Below, piece by piece: positions 17,494-27,043 of a DNA stretch of 64,000 nt (the first letter of the stretch is position 1; the number at the start of each line of letters is the position of its first letter). The DNA comes from Desulfosalsimonas propionicica. Lineage in GTDB: Bacteria > Desulfobacterota > Desulfobacteria > Desulfobacterales > Desulfosalsimonadaceae. A model generated the notes under the pieces. That model saw only the letters and a list, made by a program, of their open reading frames with translations, was not told the origin of the DNA and searched no databases. The stretch lies in contig NZ_JACDUS010000006.1 of the NCBI RefSeq assembly GCF_013761005.1, positions 124,001-188,000 on the forward strand. The letters run 5' to 3'. The position numbers and the translations under genes were made by a program.

Positions 17494-18402
17494 TTAACCG
17501 CCCACCACTCGGTTGCGGCCGTTTCTCTTGGCTTCATAGAGGCAGGCATCGGCCCGTTTCATCACATCTTCTATGCTGGCATCTGTGTCGGCAAACTCAC
17601 TGATCCCCACACTGATGGTGATTTTATCCGCTGATTCCCGGTCTTCCATTCTTAATTGCTCTGAGATTTGCCGCAGCCGCTCTGCCTGCTGATATGCATT
17701 TTCTGCATTTGTTTCCGGAAGGAGCACGGCAAATTCTTCTCCGCCGATTCGGTAGAGGGAATCGACTTGCCGGAGCTGAGCCGTGCAATTTTGCGTAAGC
17801 CGGCACAGCACTTTATCCCCTGTGCTGTGGCCGAAGCTGTCGTTAATCCGCTTGAAATGATCAATGTCAAATGTGATCAGCGCTGTCGGCCGGTCATACC
17901 GCTTGAATTTGCGAAAACACTTGTTGAGTTGTTCAAGAAACTTGCGCCGGTTGAAAATGCCTGTCAGGGCGTCGGTTTCACTCATCCGCTGCAGCTTTAT
18001 TTCCAGTTCGTGCTGGGAGGTGATATTGCGTGCCGACCATACCACGGTACGTTCGCCCTGAAGGGTTACGGGCAGCGGCTGGATCCGGCCTTCAAAATGA
18101 ATATCCCCGTCCGGCCCGGGGGCTTTTTCCAGGCCTTTGACGTCCTTTTGGGAAAGCGTGTATTGAACTGTCCTGAGCCGGTTTTGCGCCAATGTTTTCC
18201 GGATCTGCTCCAGAAACCAGTCTGCCTTGTCTTTTGGCATCACGTTATACAGAGACAGGCCTTTTAAATCATCACCGTCATGATAATACGCCGGGTCCTT
18301 GCCGCCGGCGATTTCCAGGTAATGCCCGCTTTCCGTGATTACAAACACCGGGTCTGGCAGGGCTTTTACCATTGCTCGGAGCAGTTCAATTTCAGAATCC
18401 AT
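17494..18402 (-). CDS. PAS-GGDEF diguanylate cyclase
   Basis: The 302-residue protein has an N-terminal PAS domain (about residues 5-130) and a C-terminal GGDEF domain. The active site reads RIGGEEF and an intact inhibitory site RQVD stands five residues before it, so the enzyme should make c-di-GMP and be product-inhibited. No membrane segment is seen, so it is cytoplasmic. The SETDALTGIFNRR motif opens the cyclase domain. It is 66 bases downstream of a large hybrid histidine kinase gene on the same strand and may act in the same signalling chain. Confidence 0.93.
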   Translation of the reverse strand: MDSEIELLRAMVKALPDPVFVITESGHYLEIAGGKDPAYYHDGDDLKGLSLYNVMPKDKADWFLEQIRKTLAQNRLRTVQYTLSQKDVKGLEKAPGPDGDIHFEGRIQPLPVTLQGERTVVWSARNITSQHELEIKLQRMSETDALTGIFNRRKFLEQLNKCFRKFKRYDRPTALITFDIDHFKRINDSFGHSTGDKVLCRLTQNCTAQLRQVDSLYRIGGEEFAVLLPETNAENAYQQAERLRQISEQLRMEDRESADKITISVGISEFADTDASIEDVMKRADACLYEAKRNGRNRVVGG

Positions 18403-18467
18403 AAGTCATTTGTTTCCGGTTTCGCGTCCGTGAAAAGTTGTTATTCCTTCAAAGTCTTTTTTGGGAC

Positions 18468-21386
18468 TTATGTTTCCTGCTGTGCGAGCGCCTCGCGCAC
18501 CTTTGATCCCAGATCCTGCATGGAAAAAGGTTTTTGAATGAATTGCACGCCATTGTCCAGCACTCCGCGATGGGCAATGGCTTCTTCGGTATAGCCTGAA
18601 ATGTAGATGGTTTTGATCTCCGGCTGCAGAAGATGAATCTGCGCGGCCAGATCCCGGCCGTTCATTTCCGGCATCACCACATCAGTGATGAGCAGTTCGA
18701 TTTCACCCTCATATTCTTCGGCCAGTCTTAATGCGGCAGCCGGCCGGGCCGCGGTTAAGACCGTGTAGCCCAGGTTTGTCAGCATCTCTTTGCCCATTTG
18801 CAGAATGGCCGGCTCATCTTCGACTATCAGGACGGTTTCAGAGCCGGTGGGTGTCTGTTTTCCGGATTTTTGTGCTGGCGCGGATACAGATTCAGGTGAT
18901 GTGTGGCCGGGCAGGTATATTTTGACCGTGGTCCCCTCTCCGGGTTCGCTGTATATATTGATAAACCCGCTATTCTGCTTGACAATCCCGTAAACTGTGG
19001 GCAGGCCCAGACCGGATCCCTCCCCGATATCCTTGGTTGTAAAAAAAGGTTCAAAGGCTTTGTCAAGGACATCCCTGTCCATGCCGCAGCCGTTGTCGCT
19101 TACCCCCAGCAGGACATAATTGCCCGGAGTGGATTCCGCATTAGTTTTGCAGCCGTCATGGTCGAAAACAACATTTTTTGTCTCTATTGTCATTTTTCCC
19201 ACGTCAAATATGGCATCCCGGGCGTTGACGGCAAGGTTGGCCATAATCTGGTCAACCTGGGCAGGGTCCATTTTGACCGGCCACAAATTGTTTCCCGGAT
19301 GCCACGCAAGATCAATGTTTTCGCCGATGAGACGCTGCAGCATTTTCAGCAGGCTTGAAACCGTGTCATTCAAATCAATTTGCACGGGGCTGATTGTCTG
19401 TTTCCGGGCAAACGCCAGCAATTGTCTGACAATATCGGCTGAATGCAGGCCGGCGCGATAAATTTCCCGGATATTGGCATAGATCGGATCTGAGGTCTCA
19501 AGGGTGTCAAGCGCCATTTCGGCATAGCCGTTAATGATGGAAAGCTTGTTGTTGAAATCATGGGCCACGCCGCCGGCCAGGCGGCCAATGGACTGCATCT
19601 TCTGCGCTTGATAAAGCTGGGCCTGCAGCTTTTCATGCTCTTTTTCCACATGCTTTCGTTCGGTTATATCCCTTACATATTCCACAAGACCGGTGATCTT
19701 GTCATCGCCTTCCTGTTTGATGGGAAAAGAAAACAGCTCCACCCATTTCAATGGCGAATCTTCATAAGGCGCTCCTTGAATGACCTCCATTTCAACGCCG
19801 CCGGATTCAAGGCATCGCAGGGAGGGGCAATTCGGGCAGGGTTTATCTCTGTTATGATAGGCCTGATAGCATTTTTGCCCTTCAAGCGGCCCGGACTGAG
19901 AATACCATTTTTGCATTACAGGGTTGGTGTAACGAATGGTTAAATCGTTGTTTAACACGCTGATGCCATCCTGGATGCTTTCAAAAACCGCTCTCAAAAA
20001 AGCCTCGTTTTTCTGCAGTTTCTCCTCGGATTTTTTGCGTTCCGTGATATCGTGCATCCCAACGACTGCACCAACCACCTCGCCCTGTTCGTTGGTGAGC
20101 GCCTGGCCGTTACAAACCAGGGAATAGGGCCGGCTGTTTTTGGGCACCACCACAATTTCCTCATTTATAACAGGCAGGCCCTGCAGGGCCCGAAACAGGG
20201 GGATTTCCTCCCTGGGCAGCGGCGTGATGCCGTCCTGCTGATATAGATCATAGTGCTCGGCCCATTGTTCCGGCAAAACAGGCTGTTCAGGAAGGCCGTG
20301 GAGCCGCCGGGCCGTTTTATTGAAGCGTGAAATCCGGCCTTCTGCATCGCAGATGACAATGGCCTCCCCGATATTGTCGATTACTGCGGACAGATAGCTG
20401 CGTTCGTTTTCAATGGCCTCTTCTGCTTTTTTCAGATCAGTGATGTCAACAATCGAAACCAGGCTCTGTGTCGTGTCTGCAATCATGTTGGCCGTCAGGT
20501 AGCCGTGGCGCAGTTCGCCGCTTCGGGTAAAAAAACGGAATTCATAGCCGGACGGGGCGCCCCCGGGATCCTGCCGGCGCAAATCGTGGTTTTTTTTTAT
20601 TTTTTCCAGATCCTTTGGATGCACGAATTCAGTCCAGCACTTGTTTCCCTCTGCCTCCTTCCTGGAATAACCGAACAGGTTTTCAAAACGGGAATTGGCA
20701 TGAGAAATTCGGCTGTCTTGCTCAATAATCATTATGGCCGCGCCGGATGTTTCAAATATGGCGCGGTAGTAGTTTTCAGAGCGCTGCAGAGCTCCTTTTC
20801 GCCGGGTGATATCCCGTGAACTGAACAAAATCTCGTGCGGATGGCCGTTTTCATCTTTTAATAAAGTCCCCCTTGCTTCAATCCAGATATAGGTGCCATC
20901 CTTGCGTCTGCATCGATACTCGGTTCTGGGCGGAGCACCGGATGCAACAAGATCCTTGAAAGCATCCAGAACCCGTGGGAGATCATCAGGATGCACGAAA
21001 TCCATGACATTTTTTCCGACCAGGGATTTGGGATCATACCCGAATATTTCATGGGATTTCCCCACAAACTTGAGGTTTCCTTCCAGATCTGTCAAAGCCA
21101 CCAGGTCAAGAATGTTTTCGGTTATAGCAGTAAAAAGTTCCGCATGGTCAGCATATTGGTCAAGCCTTTTGCGCAAATGCCGGTTTTCCAGTTCGGTTTC
21201 GATCTGCGTGATCCGGGTTTCATAAAATGCCTGCTGGATTTCAGCTGCAGTCATTGAATCAAAATCCGGAAGGCTCATGTTTTTTGCTTTTTGTGCGGCT
21301 TTTTCCCGAAGGGTGGCAGGGTCTGGAAACGGCGTTGTTTCTGATCGCCCGGGGACTTTGTCCTGGCTGTTCTTTGGTTTTTTCAT
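18468..21386 (-). CDS. Multi-PAS hybrid histidine kinase with receiver domain
   Basis: The 972-residue soluble protein has an N-terminal coiled segment, four PAS domains (roughly residues 75-195, 200-325, 330-455 and 455-590), a short coiled coil, the phosphoacceptor region GGVAHDFNNKLS, an ATPase domain (NLAVNARDA, SDNGCGMD, GSGLGLPTVYG) and a C-terminal receiver with the phosphorylated Asp in LLITDVVMPEMNG. No membrane segment is visible. The fourth PAS domain carries C-x10-C-x2-C-x4-C (KCYQAYHNRDKPCPNCPSLRC), a possible metal or redox site. The output partner is unknown; the diguanylate cyclase downstream is a candidate. Confidence 0.94.
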   Translation of the reverse strand: MKKPKNSQDKVPGRSETTPFPDPATLREKAAQKAKNMSLPDFDSMTAAEIQQAFYETRITQIETELENRHLRKRLDQYADHAELFTAITENILDLVALTDLEGNLKFVGKSHEIFGYDPKSLVGKNVMDFVHPDDLPRVLDAFKDLVASGAPPRTEYRCRRKDGTYIWIEARGTLLKDENGHPHEILFSSRDITRRKGALQRSENYYRAIFETSGAAIMIIEQDSRISHANSRFENLFGYSRKEAEGNKCWTEFVHPKDLEKIKKNHDLRRQDPGGAPSGYEFRFFTRSGELRHGYLTANMIADTTQSLVSIVDITDLKKAEEAIENERSYLSAVIDNIGEAIVICDAEGRISRFNKTARRLHGLPEQPVLPEQWAEHYDLYQQDGITPLPREEIPLFRALQGLPVINEEIVVVPKNSRPYSLVCNGQALTNEQGEVVGAVVGMHDITERKKSEEKLQKNEAFLRAVFESIQDGISVLNNDLTIRYTNPVMQKWYSQSGPLEGQKCYQAYHNRDKPCPNCPSLRCLESGGVEMEVIQGAPYEDSPLKWVELFSFPIKQEGDDKITGLVEYVRDITERKHVEKEHEKLQAQLYQAQKMQSIGRLAGGVAHDFNNKLSIINGYAEMALDTLETSDPIYANIREIYRAGLHSADIVRQLLAFARKQTISPVQIDLNDTVSSLLKMLQRLIGENIDLAWHPGNNLWPVKMDPAQVDQIMANLAVNARDAIFDVGKMTIETKNVVFDHDGCKTNAESTPGNYVLLGVSDNGCGMDRDVLDKAFEPFFTTKDIGEGSGLGLPTVYGIVKQNSGFINIYSEPGEGTTVKIYLPGHTSPESVSAPAQKSGKQTPTGSETVLIVEDEPAILQMGKEMLTNLGYTVLTAARPAAALRLAEEYEGEIELLITDVVMPEMNGRDLAAQIHLLQPEIKTIYISGYTEEAIAHRGVLDNGVQFIQKPFSMQDLGSKVREALAQQET

Positions 21387-21716
21387 GTTTTCTCCAAAAA
21401 TTAGGAGGCGGCGGAAACAGCCTTTGACATTCCCTTGTTTTTGGATCCATTATGCGTTTCCGTATTTTCTATAACTACCAAAATATATAGTAAATTGCAA
21501 TAAAACTATAGCATGGCGATTGTGGCCGGCAGGGTTGATTGGTGCTTGCCTGTATCATTGCAGTGCAGATATAGTTGGACCTGTGATTCGGGGATTCTTT
21601 GTTTGAAAAATGGTTTGGAAGCCTTATTGTTTACATTGGCAAAACAGTGAGTGGCGTTTGTATTTATCCGCGGTTTGGGATAAACGAGAAGACAAAAAGG
21701 ATTTTCCATATATAAA
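21387..21716. other. Intergenic region between divergent genes
   Basis: No gene is visible. It carries the upstream signals of the histidine kinase (minus) and of the two-part ferredoxin (plus). The part around 21470-21510 is very A+T-rich and holds several possible -10 elements; none can be chosen with confidence. Confidence 0.35.
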
Positions 21717-21953
21717 ATGGGTATTCAGGCCAAAAAAACGTTTGCAATGGTGAATTACGATCTGTGCCGGCCGGAGAAATGCAGCCCTGAAGACGGGGTC
21801 TGTCCTGCTGTGGGCGCCTGCACCCACAAGGTCATCAAGCAGCTGGACGGCCCTTTTTATCCGCCCATGATTTTCCAGGACATGTGCATGGGCTGCTGGG
21901 ACTGCATTGAGGCCTGCCCCCTGGATGCCATCGGCGTCCGCCAGGTCACCTAA
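21717..21953 (+). CDS. Two-part ferredoxin with RLI-like N-terminus
   Basis: The 78-residue protein combines an N-terminal block NYDLCRPEKCSPEDGVCP with further Cys, resembling the metal-binding segment of RLI/ABCE1 proteins, and a C-terminal 4Fe-4S motif MCMGCWDCIEACP. The start at 21717 is preceded, at some distance, by AAAAAGGA; Met11 is an alternative. It is likely a small cytoplasmic electron carrier or iron-sulfur adaptor. It ends 12 bases before the convergent tatD-like gene, with no obvious partner gene. Confidence 0.8.
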   Translation: MGIQAKKTFAMVNYDLCRPEKCSPEDGVCPAVGACTHKVIKQLDGPFYPPMIFQDMCMGCWDCIEACPLDAIGVRQVT

Positions 21954-21965
21954 GGGGTTGGAAAA

Positions 21966-22727
21966 TTAAATCCAGGGGCTGTAGAGGCGGCGGGTGTTTT
22001 CGTATATGGCTTTTGCCGCCGCCTCGGGGGAAATGTTTTTGATTTCCGCAATGTGGTTCAGGGCGATTGCGGCGTTTGCGGGTTCATTTCGGGTTTGCGG
22101 GTCCGGGCCCAGCACCGGGCTGTCGGTTTCAATCAGCAGGCAGGAAAGCGGCAGGTTGCGCACCAGTTTCTGTTTCTGGCGGGACCGGGCAACCGAGGGC
22201 GGAACAGAGAAAAAATAGCCGGCTTCCACTGCGGGCTGTGCTGCGCCAAACTTGCCGTCAAATGCATGGAGCTGGACTTTTTTCGCCCTTTTGTCCATCA
22301 GCAGTTCCACCGCGTGGCGGCCGGCTGACCGGGAATGCACATTTAATACAAGTCCGGTTTCCAGAGACAGGTCCACAAAGGCTTCCAGTATTTCCCGTTG
22401 TACCTGTCTTTTATCATGGTCTTCCACCAGCCGGAAATCCAGGCCCACCTCGCCGATGGCCGCGAGTTTTTCCCTGTGGGCGCGGATAAACGCGCGCATT
22501 TGCGCTGCCGCCTCGGGTTCAGTATGCGCCGGATAAAGCCCGGCCGCCGGCAGCAGGGCCGGGTACTGATCTGCGAGCTCCAGGTTGCGGCGGGCATCAT
22601 CCATGGTTTCGCTGACCGTGATGATTTTTTCCACCCCTGCGGCTGCCGCCCTTTGCAGAACAGCCTCACGGTCTGCGTCAAAGCTGTTGTCATAAAGATG
22701 TGTATGGGTGTCAATCAAGGGATGCAT
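21966..22727 (-). CDS. TatD-family metal-dependent hydrolase
   Basis: The 253-residue TIM-barrel protein starts MHPLIDTHTHLYD with the HxH metal pair, followed by GEVGLDFR, NVHSRSAGRHA, and LIETDSPVLGP, the conserved blocks of TatD deoxyribonucleases. The start at 22727 is favoured because it fits the family N-terminus; it overlaps the end of the preceding methyltransferase gene by 17 bases, so the two are likely coupled. An in-frame start at 22769 would add 14 unrelated residues. TatD proteins are 3'-5' exonucleases in DNA quality control or tRNA processing. Confidence 0.92.
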   Translation of the reverse strand: MHPLIDTHTHLYDNSFDADREAVLQRAAAAGVEKIITVSETMDDARRNLELADQYPALLPAAGLYPAHTEPEAAAQMRAFIRAHREKLAAIGEVGLDFRLVEDHDKRQVQREILEAFVDLSLETGLVLNVHSRSAGRHAVELLMDKRAKKVQLHAFDGKFGAAQPAVEAGYFFSVPPSVARSRQKQKLVRNLPLSCLLIETDSPVLGPDPQTRNEPANAAIALNHIAEIKNISPEAAAKAIYENTRRLYSPWI

Positions 22728-23805
22728 TTTTCGGGATCTTGCAGAGATAATGCAGGTTAAACCCGTCATGGGCCATTCCCATTACGCGCACGTCTTCAAA
22801 TCCGGCTTGGGCGAGCATGGCTTCTGCCTGCTCCCGGCCCCACATCATGCCCAGGCCCGTGCCGTTGTCGTTTAATCCCACGGGCATGCAGTGCATCAGG
22901 CTCACGGTGTACAAAAACGGCCCCATGGGATGGTCCATGTTGTCTGCCGGGTTTGTCCGGGCCTTGATGTCCACCATGGAAAACAGCCCGCCCGGGGCCA
23001 TCATGTGGCGGATGCCTTTTAACGCTTCCAGAGGATGGCTTTGGTCGTGGATGGCGTCAAATGCACAGACGTAGTCAAAGCATTTGTCAAACTCCGGATC
23101 TCCGGTGATTTCGGCTGCATCCCGGTTTTTGTAGACAAGGTTTGAAAGCCCCTTTTTTTCTGCGTTTTTGCGGGCTGTCGCCAGGGCCGGTTCATGGTTG
23201 TCAATGCCTGTAAATTGGCTTTTGGGAAATGCCTCGGCCATAAGGTTTAAGGCAACCCCATGGCCGCAGCCCATATCACACACCCGGATGCCGGATTTGA
23301 GCTTTTCCACCAGTTCTCCGTTTTCAATTGAGGGCAGAAACTCGCTGAGCAAGACCTGTTCGTGCTTGGCATCGGCCAGTTGGCTCATGAACTGCTGAAA
23401 ATCCGGGTATTGGGAAAAGGCAATGCCTTCGCCGGTCTGAAACCCGCCAATGACCGATTCCATTGCACATGATGTGAGCAGGGGGATTTCCTGGGTGTAG
23501 ACCCCGAGGTTGTTGTTGCCGGATTTGCGGGTCAGAAAATTTGCGTGCTCCGGGGGCAGATAATAGGTGTTTTCATCTTTTCCGTTTTTCCCGGGTGTTA
23601 TGATTTCGCCGGTGACCATGATGGCCAGCCATTCTTTGAGATAGCGCTCATCGAGCCCGGATGCGGCCGCGATTTCGGCTCCGGTGGCCGGCCGGTCCAT
23701 GTCTTCAAGGGTGTCAAAAATGCGGTTTTTGTATCCGATGGCCATGGCCAGGTTCAGGGCCCCGTAGTTTAGGATGTCGGCCATTTTCTGGTTAAAATTG
23801 TCCAT
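22711..23805 (-). CDS. Class I SAM-dependent methyltransferase with N-terminal winged helix
   Basis: The 364-residue protein has an N-terminal winged-helix domain (residues 1-110, with TGAEIAAASGLDERYLKEWL) and a Rossmann methyltransferase domain containing VCDMGCGHGVALNLMAEAFP and the post-motif FDYVCAFDAIHDQ. This architecture is shared with Rv2258c-like small-molecule methyltransferases of unknown substrate. It overlaps the tatD-like gene downstream. A decayed partial copy of its middle part lies at 24417-24556 on the same strand, so the locus once held two paralogues. Confidence 0.88.
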   Translation of the reverse strand: MDNFNQKMADILNYGALNLAMAIGYKNRIFDTLEDMDRPATGAEIAAASGLDERYLKEWLAIMVTGEIITPGKNGKDENTYYLPPEHANFLTRKSGNNNLGVYTQEIPLLTSCAMESVIGGFQTGEGIAFSQYPDFQQFMSQLADAKHEQVLLSEFLPSIENGELVEKLKSGIRVCDMGCGHGVALNLMAEAFPKSQFTGIDNHEPALATARKNAEKKGLSNLVYKNRDAAEITGDPEFDKCFDYVCAFDAIHDQSHPLEALKGIRHMMAPGGLFSMVDIKARTNPADNMDHPMGPFLYTVSLMHCMPVGLNDNGTGLGMMWGREQAEAMLAQAGFEDVRVMGMAHDGFNLHYLCKIPKNASLD

Positions 23806-23917
23806 TGTTTTCCCTGGTTGGTACTGGATTTTTGGTGAAAGGGTTTGGTGTAAAACATCACGGGAAATTCAAGGCAGAGGTGTTGGGCGCTCCGGCAAAC
23901 CCGTCAACTCCGGGCAG

Positions 23918-24367
23918 CTACCATACCTCCGGGTACCCGATATCCACAAATGCCTGTTCCATTTTGAATTTGTGCTCTCTTTCCATGGCCGCAAGACTGC
24001 CAAACATCTGCGCCTGTTCCGGGTCTATGCACCCGTCTGCCAAGGCGTTATACTGGTCCATGGCCTCCTGCTCCTTTTTCATGGCCAGGGCAAAGGCGTC
24101 TGCAGGCCCCATCCTGTCAGAGACCTCGGGGCGGTCAACTGTTGCGGCAATCCTGTAGTCCCGGTTTTCTTCAAAGGGCAGGGTTTCGGGAATGTTCTCC
24201 ACAAAGCCTTTCAGAGTCTCATCGTGGTTTTTTTCCTCCCGGGTAAACAGGTCTTTTAAAAATTCGTTCTGCATCCGGCCGGCAGCGTCCTGATAAAACT
24301 GCCTGGAATCAATTTCCCCCTGGATTGCATCTTCCAGGATTTGTTTGTACTGCATGTGATTCATCAT
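23918..24367 (-). CDS. Ferritin-like/rubrerythrin-family diiron protein
   Basis: The 149-residue four-helix protein has paired Glu/His ligands (EGEIDSRQFY would be E-x6-Y region, then REEKNHDE, KKEQEAMDQY and EREHKFKME), the pattern of ferritin-like rubrerythrin domains. There is no C-terminal rubredoxin domain, so it cannot take electrons by that route. It likely protects against peroxide or oxygen or handles iron. The start at 24367 (or 24364) follows AGGAAGAA. It stands alone between the methyltransferase gene and its decayed copy. Confidence 0.85.
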   Translation of the reverse strand: MMNHMQYKQILEDAIQGEIDSRQFYQDAAGRMQNEFLKDLFTREEKNHDETLKGFVENIPETLPFEENRDYRIAATVDRPEVSDRMGPADAFALAMKKEQEAMDQYNALADGCIDPEQAQMFGSLAAMEREHKFKMEQAFVDIGYPEVW

Positions 24368-24416
24368 TTCTTCCTATAGCACTTAGGTGGCATCAAACAT
24401 ACCTTTCTGTCATCGG

Positions 24417-24556
24417 TTTTTCGTTTTCAGCAGAGGGCAGAAATTCGCTGAGCAGGGCTTGCCCGTACCTGGCGTCGGCCAACTGGCCTATGGATTGCTG
24501 AAAATCCGGGTATTGGGAAAAGGCAATGCCAATGCCCTGACCGGTCTGGCAAAAAA
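24417..24556 (-). pseudogene. Decayed fragment of a paralogous SAM methyltransferase gene
   Basis: About 140 bases match 23314-23450 inside the intact methyltransferase gene at roughly 80 percent by eye, including long identical runs such as GAAAATCCGGGTATTGGGAA. Flanking sequence does not match. It has no start or full frame. It is the relic of a tandem paralogue, interrupted by the ferritin-like gene. The 24557-24795 stretch to the next gene shows nothing further. Confidence 0.8.
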
Positions 24557-24795
24557 TCTCCGGGAACTCAATTTAGAGCTATCAGGGGCTTCTGTCAAGC
24601 TGGGGGTTGGCTGTGTATGGTGCGCATTTTGTTCCCATCCGTGCGTTGATCCGTTTTCAGGATAAAAAATTCCTTGAGAATGAAATTTGCATAAATTATT
24701 GTCAACTGACTTTGCGGGCCTGCGGGGAACCTGATTTCGAAAGATCGGCGCGCAGTCGGGGTCCGGGCGCCATGAAACGGAATTGAAGAGGGCAT

Positions 24796-26901
24796 ATGAA
24801 AATCAGAAAATTTCTTGAAAACAGCAACAGCTGCCTGTTTTTCTATGAGAATACCATTCGGGAGGCGGCTGCTGTTTTTGCTGAACAAAAAACAGACGCG
24901 GGCTGTGTTGTGGACCAATCCGGGCAATTTCTCGGGGTTTTTACCCGGGACCACGTATGTGCGGCAATAAGTACCGGGGCAGACCTGGATGGCCCGTTGG
25001 GCGGGCATATGTCATGCAATGTGAAAATCTTTCACCCGGATGAGGATATTGCCGATCCCATCGGGATGGGCTGTTCCTGTTTTCCCGTTGTGGAAAACGG
25101 CAGGGCTGTTGGCATCATCGGTGTGCAGGATGTGGCAAAGACCTATCATGATCATTACAAGATGACCCGCAATATCATTGACGCCATTATCCAGTCGTCC
25201 AGAAACCTGATTATCGCGGCAGGGCCCGACGGGCGGATCAATTTCATGAACCGGTCGGCAAAAGATGTTCTGGAAAGAAACGGTGAGGGTCTCTACGGCA
25301 GCAGAATCCACAGGCTCATTCCTGAAATCAATCTGTCGGAGATCATTGAAACAGGCGAGGTGCCCCCGCTTTGCAAGGTCTCGATCAGCAATCATGCCTA
25401 CTTTATCCGCAGTTATCCCATATGGATTCAGGACAAGATTATCGGGGCTGTGGCCATATTTCAGGATACGGCGGATCTGGAAAGTATAGCCGACGAACTC
25501 GGGGCGGTAAAGGAGCTCAACAAGGATTTGGATGCCATTATTGAATCTTCTTCTGACGGCATTTTTGTCTGCGACGGCGATGCCAATGTCTTGCGGATCA
25601 ACAGGGCCTATGACGAAATCACCGGACTGGATACCTCCGGGTTTTACGGCAAAAACATGAAAAAGCTGGTCAGGGACGGATTTTTTTCCCAATCCGTGAC
25701 CCTTATTGTGCTGGAAAAAAGACAGGCCCAGAGCATTATCCAGAAAACCAGCACCGGCAAATCCCTGCTGGCCACCGGCAGGCCGGTTTTTGACGAAAAA
25801 GGCGAAATTCTCCGGGTGGTCACCAGCGTCCGGGACATCACAGAGCTTTATGAACTGCAGAACCAGCTTGCCGAAACCCAGAAAATGACCGAACAGTACC
25901 GAAGGGAGCTGGATTCCTATAAGCTCAGGGATGTCAAAAATGTTGACGGCCTTGTTGTGGGTTCGGAAAAGATGCACGAGTTGGTGGATACCGCCATCCG
26001 CCTGGCCGGGGTGGACTCGACCGTTCTGATCACCGGGGAGTCGGGTACTGGCAAGGATCTTGTGGCGGGTATCATTCACACCCACAGCTTGAGGAAAAAT
26101 CAGCCTTTTATCCGGGTCAACTGCAGTGCCATCCCGCCGAATCTGCTGGAGTCCGAGCTTTTCGGATACGAGGAAGGCGCTTTTACAGGGGCGAAAAAGG
26201 GCGGCAAGCCCGGGTATTTTGAAATGGCAGACAGCGGCACCCTGTTTCTTGATGAAATCGGGGATCTGCCCTATGATTTCCAGGCAAAATTTCTGCGGGT
26301 TCTGCAGGAATGCGAATTTAACCGGGTGGGCGGGGCGGAATTCAGAAAATTTGACGTCCGGATCATCGCAGCCACCAACCAGGATCTGTTGGAAATGATG
26401 CACTCCGGCAACTTCCGGGAGGATCTGTATTACCGGCTGAGCGTGGTGCCGCTCAATATTCCGCCCCTGCGGCAGCGGGCCGGGGAGATCAAATTTCTCG
26501 CGGCCAGTTTTTTAAAGCAGTTTAACAGCAGCTACGGTATGGAAAAGCGGTTTTCTCCGGATGTTGTTGATCTTTTTGAGCGTTACAGGTGGCCGGGCAA
26601 CATCCGGGAGCTGAGAAATCTGGTGGAAAGGGTGATGGTCATGTCTCCTGATGACGTGATCACCAGAAAAGACCTTCCGGCATCTGTCTGCGGGGCAGGG
26701 CCTTTGGACGGCGGCAGCCGGCGGCCCGGTTCTCTGAGTGAACTCATGCCGTTGAAACAGGCAACCCAGGGTGTGGAAAAGCAGCTTCTCCAGCGGGCAT
26801 ATGAGACGCTGGGCACCACCCGCGAAATTGCCCGGGTTCTTGGCATCAGTGCGCCTTCAGTGGTTCGCAAGGCGGCAAAGTACGGGATTAAAAGAACCTG
26901 A
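24796..26901 (+). CDS. CBS-PAS-PAS sigma-54-dependent transcriptional activator
   Basis: The 701-residue protein has two N-terminal CBS motifs (about residues 1-118), two PAS domains (about 130-235 and 245-365), a coiled linker, a sigma-54 AAA+ domain (Walker A GESGTGKD near residue 414, GAFTGA near 461, FLDEIGDLP) and a TyrR/Fis-type helix-turn-helix at the end (TTREIARVLGISAPSVVRKA). Such activators bind palindromic upstream sites and open sigma-54 promoters when a ligand is sensed. Palindromes and a -24/-12 promoter stand directly downstream, so it most likely controls the 4-hydroxybutyrate genes. CBS domains suggest an adenylate or CoA-linked signal; this is inference. Confidence 0.94.
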   Translation: MKIRKFLENSNSCLFFYENTIREAAAVFAEQKTDAGCVVDQSGQFLGVFTRDHVCAAISTGADLDGPLGGHMSCNVKIFHPDEDIADPIGMGCSCFPVVENGRAVGIIGVQDVAKTYHDHYKMTRNIIDAIIQSSRNLIIAAGPDGRINFMNRSAKDVLERNGEGLYGSRIHRLIPEINLSEIIETGEVPPLCKVSISNHAYFIRSYPIWIQDKIIGAVAIFQDTADLESIADELGAVKELNKDLDAIIESSSDGIFVCDGDANVLRINRAYDEITGLDTSGFYGKNMKKLVRDGFFSQSVTLIVLEKRQAQSIIQKTSTGKSLLATGRPVFDEKGEILRVVTSVRDITELYELQNQLAETQKMTEQYRRELDSYKLRDVKNVDGLVVGSEKMHELVDTAIRLAGVDSTVLITGESGTGKDLVAGIIHTHSLRKNQPFIRVNCSAIPPNLLESELFGYEEGAFTGAKKGGKPGYFEMADSGTLFLDEIGDLPYDFQAKFLRVLQECEFNRVGGAEFRKFDVRIIAATNQDLLEMMHSGNFREDLYYRLSVVPLNIPPLRQRAGEIKFLAASFLKQFNSSYGMEKRFSPDVVDLFERYRWPGNIRELRNLVERVMVMSPDDVITRKDLPASVCGAGPLDGGSRRPGSLSELMPLKQATQGVEKQLLQRAYETLGTTREIARVLGISAPSVVRKAAKYGIKRT

Positions 26902-26940
26902 TTTTTGGCTTTGCAATAACGGCCGGTTTGCTGCCAAAAA

Positions 26941-26995
26941 GGCTTTGTTTCATTTTTGATTTTTGTTTCAAAAATGAAACAAAGCCTTTTTTATC
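26941..26995 (+). terminator. Terminator of the sigma-54 activator gene, containing a TTTCA/TGAAA palindrome
   Basis: GGCTTTGTTTCATTTTT (26941-26957) pairs perfectly with 26970-26986 and is followed by TTTTTTATCTTTT. Part of the stem, TGTTTCA-AAA-TGAAACA, also looks like an activator site of the kind repeated downstream, so the element may do two jobs. Confidence 0.8.
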
Positions 26996-27043
26996 TTTTG
27001 TTTCCGCACTTCACGGCTTTTGCATGCGTGTGATTTTTCCAGC

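Noticed and set aside
25012-26403. 463-codon minus-strand frame across the sigma-54 activator
   Set aside because: Shadow of a gene with complete CBS, PAS and AAA motifs.
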